Source: Tautonia marina
Lineage (GTDB): Bacteria; Planctomycetota; Planctomycetia; Isosphaerales; Isosphaeraceae
DNA: 64,000 nt
Direction of reading: 5' to 3'
Assembly (NCBI RefSeq): GCF_009177065.1
Contig: NZ_WEZF01000018.1
Location: forward strand, 1 to 64,000
Positions 59,438 through 64,000 of this stretch are shown here, in pieces. Within the stretch, counting starts at the first letter, position 1, and each line of letters opens with the position of its first letter. Under the pieces are notes generated by a model. The model was given only the letters and a program-made list of their open reading frames with translations. It made no database searches and was not told the DNA's origin. Made by a program: the position numbers and the translations under genes.

Positions 59438-62400
59438 TCAGGGTTCGACCCCGATACCCATCCCGTCCCACGACGCTTCCAGGCGGTCGAGTTGCCAAAG
59501 GCGCAGAGCGTGCTCCCCTTCGACCGCGACGGCCAGCGATCGGCCGTCGGGAGCGAAGTCGAGGTCCCGAATCCCCCCACTTGCCAGGCCGAGAGTGGCC
59601 ACATGCCGGAGCCTCGGGGCGTCGATCCGCCAGAGCCGAACGGCCCGATCAAACCCTCCCGAGGCCAGGGATCGGCCATCCGGAGCGATCGCTAGACACG
59701 TGACACCTCCAGGATGAGCGTCCTCGACCGCCCGGAACGGAACCCCGTCGGGAAGCGGAATCGTCATGAGCGACCCGCCTGAGGTTCCTGAGACAACCAG
59801 GCCGCCCTCCGGCCGAAGCGCCAGGGCCAGGATGGGACCATTTGCGTGGTCCCATTGCCGAATCAGGACCAGCTCACCCGCTTCGAGCCGAAGCAGGCGG
59901 GTCAGGCCGTCACGTCCCCCGGCCACAATCCAGGGCTCGGCCTGGGTCAGACTGGGAAGCCGGAGCATTCCCCGGACAATCTCCGCCCCCCGATCGCGCC
60001 AACCAACCAGCATTTCGTGGCGATCCAGATCCCAGCACCCAATCTCCGTCTGATCATCGAACAGTGCCCAGATCCGCCGGCCGTCTGCAGAATACTCCAA
60101 CGTCGAAGGCAGCCTCAGGCTGATTCGCTCCGGAGGCTTCTCCGTGCCGATCTCCCAGAGAAAGACACCGGCCCCTGCCCCACAGAATGCCACGGAATCT
60201 CCTTCTGGAGCCACGGCCATTCCCAGGGGTCCGCCATCCTTCGCACCTTCGGTCGGGAGATCAATCCCGGCAAGCCGCTCCGATCCCTTGAGACTCCACA
60301 AATCGACCCTCACCAGATCGTCCGATCGGCCGAGCCGAGCCAGGGCCTGGCCACCCGGAACGAAGCCCAGGGCCTCGACCTCCGTTTCATCGAGGCCAAC
60401 CGCCTCATACGCCGGGTGATGCGTCAATTCCACCCGAGTCGCCCTGCCCTTGCCGGTCGCGACCATCCAGTCCCCGTCCGGAGCGAAGGCCACGTCGATC
60501 AGGCTGTATCCGGTTCCCTCGGCCTCGTGGATGGAACCGACCATCTGCCCCGTATTGGCGTCCCAGAACTTGATCCGCCGATCGTCATCGTGTGAGCTGG
60601 CACTGACCAGCAGCGAGCCGGACGGGTGGAAGTTCAACCCGCTGAGCCCGTGGCGATGAGCGGCCGACACCAGCTCCGGGTCGGTCAGACGACGAACCAC
60701 CTTCAAGCGATCACTCGAAACCAGGGTGATTGCTTCGAATCCTCCGGCGGCAATCATCCGGCCATCCGGGCTCCAGGCCAGCCGATTGGTCCCGACCTCC
60801 GGCCCTTGCTCGACCGACTCCAGCGTCTCCGGGTTGTGCCGATGTAACCGACTTCCCACCACACTCGCCAGGGCCCCCGATCGACCAATCGCCAGCGTTC
60901 GCACCGGCCCATCGCCGTGGAACTCGGCCACCGGAGCCTCGGGAGCACGTCGGGGAGCATCAAGGTCCCAGCGACGAAGCACCCCGTCGTCTCCGCAGGT
61001 GACGATCGACGGAGCGTCCCCTCCGGACGCAAAGGCCAATCCAAGCACATCCCCCTCGTGAGCCGACCAGACCTGTCGGTAAGGATCGTCCTGGTCAAGG
61101 TCCCAGGCATGCACCCGACCACTTCGCGTTCCGACGGCCAGCCAACGCCCCTCGGCATCGAAGGTCATCTTCCGAACTCCGTCTTGCCCCCCGTCACGAA
61201 TCTGATCTTTCAACGACGCCGGAAAGGAGAACCGGCGACGGATCATCCCGCTCGGCCAATCGACCAGCACCACAGAGCAGACCAGGAACCCCTGCGCCTT
61301 GAACTCCCCCAGCGCGAGGGTTTGCCCATCAGGAGCGAAGGCGAGGCAGCTTGGATTCAGGCCGGGCAACAGGTCGTCGGCGGCTTTGAAATCGAACGTG
61401 GCAAGGCGTCCGGCGGCGATGCTCCGGAGCAAGGCGGCCCCCTCCTCGTCTCCTTGCGGACGAAGCTCGGCGGCCTCGGCCAGTTCGACGCTTGCCTGCC
61501 AGGTCCATCCGGGCCTGGGGGTTGCCGACCGCTGGCGGAGGCGGTCGAACAGGGCGTAATACCGTTGCAATCGCTCGGCCTCGCGCGCTGCCTGAGCGTC
61601 TCGATCGGCCTCTCGGGCCGCGGCCAGCGCCACCCCCCGATCAAGCCTCGCCTGCTGACGATCCAGCAAGACCTGCGCGATGAACCCCAGACTTCCCAGC
61701 GCCACGACCAGGGCCGCCAGGATCCCGGCCACCCAGTTCTGATGCCGTCTTGACCAACGACCGAGGCGGATCCCCCACGGATCACGACGGGCCGAGACCG
61801 GCTCATCGGCCAGCCAGCGTTCCAGGTCATCGGCCAGGGCACGGGCCGTCGGGTAGCGGTCCGACGGCTCGAAGGCCATCGCCTTTGCACAGATCGCGTC
61901 CAAAGACGGGTCGATCGACCGATCTCGGGACCGAGGCGAAACCACATCGCCCGCCTTCACCCGCTCCAGGATCTCCTTCGGCTCCGTCCCCTCGATGGGA
62001 GGATACCCGGTCAAGAGGGTGGAAAGCGTTGCTCCCAGACTATACACATCACTCGCCGGCCCGATCCGATCGGGATCACCGATCGCCTGTTCCGGAGCCA
62101 TGAAGTGGGGCGTGCCTACGGCCACGCCGGGCACGGTCTGTTCGGTCGACCCCGACCCTCCTCCAAACAAGGCACTGGGCGGAGGACCGATGGCGACAGT
62201 GGCGTCGATCCCGGTCGATTCCGATGCGACAACCCGCGCCTCGCCCTCCTCCACCCCGAGGTCGTCGAGCGCCCGGGCCAGGCCCCAGTCAACCACGAGG
62301 GTCTCTCCGTGCGGCCCGAGCAAGATATTCGAAGGTTTCAGGTCACGATGGATCACCCCCCGACTGTGCGCGTAATCCACGGCATCGCACACCGCCAGAA

Positions 62401-63163
62401 ATCGGACAATCAACTTTCGCAGGCGCAAGGCCCGGTTTCTCGGAGACCGGGGCCGCCCCTCGCTCCGGTGAAACCGCTCGATCGCATCACGGAGCGACTC
62501 GCCCCGAACAAACCGCATCGTGTAGTAAGGACGGCCATCCTCATGCCGCCCCAGCGCGTAGACCGGCACGATCCCCGGATGCTCCAGATTGCCCGTGATC
62601 CTCGCCTCAAGCAGAAATCGGGTCCGACTGGACAGGTCATCGGCGTATTGAGCCTGAATTTCCTTCAACGCCACGTCCCGATCCAGTTCCGTATCGTACG
62701 CGACATGGACCTCTCCCAGCCCTCCCCTGGCATGCAACCGAATAACCCGAAACCGGCCATCGCCAAGAGCCTTTGCCGAACGCTCCTCCTTGCGGATGCC
62801 CAAGCCTCCCGGAATCACGGTACCGTCCGGGTCAAGAGTCGCAGGCTCTAAATCAATCACATACGAACATGGATCGCCTTGATCCGTTCCCGAGGCTTCT
62901 TCGCTGGTCACGGTCGAGAGTGCTCGGAGACTCTGCCTCGGATCGTTCCCATGTTGCGAAAGATGCAAACGCATCAATTGCTCAACCGCGGCTTTTTTCT
63001 GCGCATCGAGCGAACCGAGGTCGTCAAGCACCTCGGCAATAAACCGGGAACGGTCGGTCGCCCACTGCTTGAGCGCCGCGTCCAGCTCTGAGATTGAGAT
63101 CAAGCCCGACCGCGCGGCAAGCGTAGCGAACAGAAGCGATCGGTCATCATCGGCGATCGACAT
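59438..63163 (-). CDS. Membrane Ser/Thr protein kinase with WD40 repeats
   Basis: From ATG 63163 the product has 1241 residues. An N-terminal helical domain (residues 1-80) precedes a Hanks-type kinase (about 138-530): loop HARGGLGEVHVAYD, K167, HRDLKPSN with D274, DWG at 292-294 in place of DFG, and GTPHFMAPEQ. A membrane helix follows (about 545-565), a short coiled coil, and then a WD40 beta-propeller with repeats such as GRVHAWDLDQ, DGVLRRWDLD, RIKFWDANTG and RAVRLWRIDA. The kinase is cytoplasmic and the propeller outside, by inference. A DWG motif is common in planctomycete kinases and does not imply inactivity. Substrates are unknown. Confidence 0.9.
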   Translation of the reverse strand: MSIADDDRSLLFATLAARSGLISISELDAALKQWATDRSRFIAEVLDDLGSLDAQKKAAVEQLMRLHLSQHGNDPRQSLRALSTVTSEEASGTDQGDPCSYVIDLEPATLDPDGTVIPGGLGIRKEERSAKALGDGRFRVIRLHARGGLGEVHVAYDTELDRDVALKEIQAQYADDLSSRTRFLLEARITGNLEHPGIVPVYALGRHEDGRPYYTMRFVRGESLRDAIERFHRSEGRPRSPRNRALRLRKLIVRFLAVCDAVDYAHSRGVIHRDLKPSNILLGPHGETLVVDWGLARALDDLGVEEGEARVVASESTGIDATVAIGPPPSALFGGGSGSTEQTVPGVAVGTPHFMAPEQAIGDPDRIGPASDVYSLGATLSTLLTGYPPIEGTEPKEILERVKAGDVVSPRSRDRSIDPSLDAICAKAMAFEPSDRYPTARALADDLERWLADEPVSARRDPWGIRLGRWSRRHQNWVAGILAALVVALGSLGFIAQVLLDRQQARLDRGVALAAAREADRDAQAAREAERLQRYYALFDRLRQRSATPRPGWTWQASVELAEAAELRPQGDEEGAALLRSIAAGRLATFDFKAADDLLPGLNPSCLAFAPDGQTLALGEFKAQGFLVCSVVLVDWPSGMIRRRFSFPASLKDQIRDGGQDGVRKMTFDAEGRWLAVGTRSGRVHAWDLDQDDPYRQVWSAHEGDVLGLAFASGGDAPSIVTCGDDGVLRRWDLDAPRRAPEAPVAEFHGDGPVRTLAIGRSGALASVVGSRLHRHNPETLESVEQGPEVGTNRLAWSPDGRMIAAGGFEAITLVSSDRLKVVRRLTDPELVSAAHRHGLSGLNFHPSGSLLVSASSHDDDRRIKFWDANTGQMVGSIHEAEGTGYSLIDVAFAPDGDWMVATGKGRATRVELTHHPAYEAVGLDETEVEALGFVPGGQALARLGRSDDLVRVDLWSLKGSERLAGIDLPTEGAKDGGPLGMAVAPEGDSVAFCGAGAGVFLWEIGTEKPPERISLRLPSTLEYSADGRRIWALFDDQTEIGCWDLDRHEMLVGWRDRGAEIVRGMLRLPSLTQAEPWIVAGGRDGLTRLLRLEAGELVLIRQWDHANGPILALALRPEGGLVVSGTSGGSLMTIPLPDGVPFRAVEDAHPGGVTCLAIAPDGRSLASGGFDRAVRLWRIDAPRLRHVATLGLASGGIRDLDFAPDGRSLAVAVEGEHALRLWQLDRLEASWDGMGIGVEP

Positions 63164-63420
63164 GGATGAGCCGGGGTCCGGGACTGCCGCTCGCGGAGGA
63201 GCGATCGACCGATCTTGAAGACTCGGACACGCCAGCGAACCGCAACCGCGCCCTGCAGACAATTTCCGTCGCTGGACGCCACGCGATTCTCGATGATAGT
63301 CTATCATCCCAGAACAGATGATTCGAGTTGACGAAGCCGATCCTGGCCGGCGTTGTGGGTCGGAGGGGGCGGCCTCGTCGCCTCAAGGGCCGGTCTCATC
63401 AAGGCCGGACACAAACTCCG

Positions 63421-64000
63421 ATGGTTCAGATTCAATTGCCGGATGGTTCCGTTAAGGACTTTTCCGAAGGCGTCCGTCCCCGAGAAGTCGCGGCTTCGAT
63501 CGGTAAACGGCTGGCCGACGCCGCCATTGCCGCCGTCGCCAACGGTACGATCGTTGACCTCGATCGCCCGCTGGAGGTCACGACCGAGGGACCAGTCTCC
63601 TTCCGGGTCTTGACTCCGAAAGATCCCGAAGCGCTCGACGTTCTGCGCCACTCGACGGCGCACGTGATGGCCCGCGCCATTCTCCGCATCTTCCCCGGGG
63701 CCCGGCTCGCCTTCGGCCCGACAACCACGAACGGCTTCTACTACGACATCGACCTGCCCGATTCCCGGACCATCTCCGAGGACGACTTCGAGGCCATCGA
63801 AGCCGAGATGCGGACGATCATCCAGCAGGCCGAGCCCTTCGAGCGCTTCACCCTGCCCGTTCCCGATGCCCGGCAATTCTGCGAAGACCTCGGCCAGCAG
63901 TTGAAGGTCGAGCACATCGATCAGGAATTGCACTCCTACGGCACCCTCTCCTTCTACCGCCAGGGAGAGTTCGTTGACCTCTGCCGGGGGCCTCATATCC
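63421..64000 (+). CDS. thrS: Threonyl-tRNA synthetase, N-terminal part (cut by window end)
   Basis: Starting at ATG 63421, the frame is open to the window end (193 codons). It encodes the TGS domain ([17 protein letters not shown] and [16 protein letters not shown]), then the editing/SAD domain with [11 protein letters not shown] (the HxxxH metal site) and [24 protein letters not shown], just before the window end, is the conserved cysteine block. The enzyme charges tRNA-Thr. About 440 more residues, including the catalytic core, lie beyond the window. No T-box leader was seen in the ~110 bp upstream. Confidence 0.95.
   Translation, partial: MVQIQLPDGSVKDFSEGVRPREVAASIGKRLADAAIAAVANGTIVDLDRPLEVTTEGPVSFRVLTPKDPEALDVLRHSTAHVMARAILRIFPGARLAFGPTTTNGFYYDIDLPDSRTISEDDFEAIEAEMRTIIQQAEPFERFTLPVPDARQFCEDLGQQLKVEHIDQELHSYGTLSFYRQGEFVDLCRGPHI

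Noticed and set aside
63304-63996. 230-codon minus-strand frame at the right end
   Set aside because: Antisense to thrS, whose TGS and HxxxH motifs are unmistakable.

Overview
The window is high-GC DNA from a member of the Planctomycetota, most likely the Isosphaerales/Isosphaeraceae lineage. This is an inference from gene content: DUF1559 pilin-like protein, three DUF1501 proteins, two PSCyt (DUF1549/DUF1553) cytochromes, an ASPIC/UnbV protein, large membrane Ser/Thr kinases, an ECF sigma factor coupled to a kinase, and a giant surface protein with the planctomycete N-terminal motif. No rRNA, complete tRNA or CRISPR array was recognised.

Layout. 1-2.1 kb is a transposase graveyard (Tn5-like and IS701-like remnants) followed by an IS5-family element with visible terminal inverted repeats. 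2.1-6.8 kb (minus) carries a pilin-like DUF1559 protein, a lipoprotein and a TPR/FG-GAP/ASPIC protein. 7.5-13.0 kb (plus) is a DUF1501-PSCyt-DUF1501 cluster. 13.0-15.9 kb holds an IS1595 remnant, a 176-bp repeat with a tRNA-like 3' end, a decayed tyrosine integrase and an IS5 remnant. 16.7-23.6 kb is a complete tripartite RND efflux system. 23.8-24.2 kb is an ISAs1 remnant. 24.6-27.7 kb is korAB (2-oxoacid:ferredoxin oxidoreductase). A second copy of the 176-bp repeat lies at 28.2-28.4 kb in the same orientation, so about 14 kb carrying the efflux pump and korAB is bracketed by direct repeats next to an integrase remnant, as in an old genomic island. 29.3-34.8 kb is a second PSCyt-DUF1501 pair followed by a secreted esterase.

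34.9-46.3 kb is a signalling and cell-surface region. It has an ECF sigma factor translationally coupled to a Ser/Thr kinase bearing an anti-sigma-like Hx3Cx2C motif, a 1558-aa repeat surface protein, and a single-polypeptide fusion of a membrane Ser/Thr kinase to a GH37 trehalase domain. In that fusion both trehalase signatures are intact, but the presumed catalytic acid aligns with Asn.

46.6-55.2 kb (minus) is an N-type (Na+-type) rotary ATPase operon, atpDCQ-[antiporter]-RBEFAG. A CPA2-type Na+/H+ antiporter gene is inserted between atpQ and atpR with 4-nt stop/start overlaps on both sides. After a DUF1592 remnant come a DUF885 protein, an RdgC-family protein, a kinase-WD40 protein and the start of thrS, which is cut by the window end.

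The candidates most worth following are the kinase-trehalase fusion, the antiporter built into the N-ATPase operon, the sigma/kinase pair with the zinc-type motif, and the tRNA-like repeat pair bounding the possible island.
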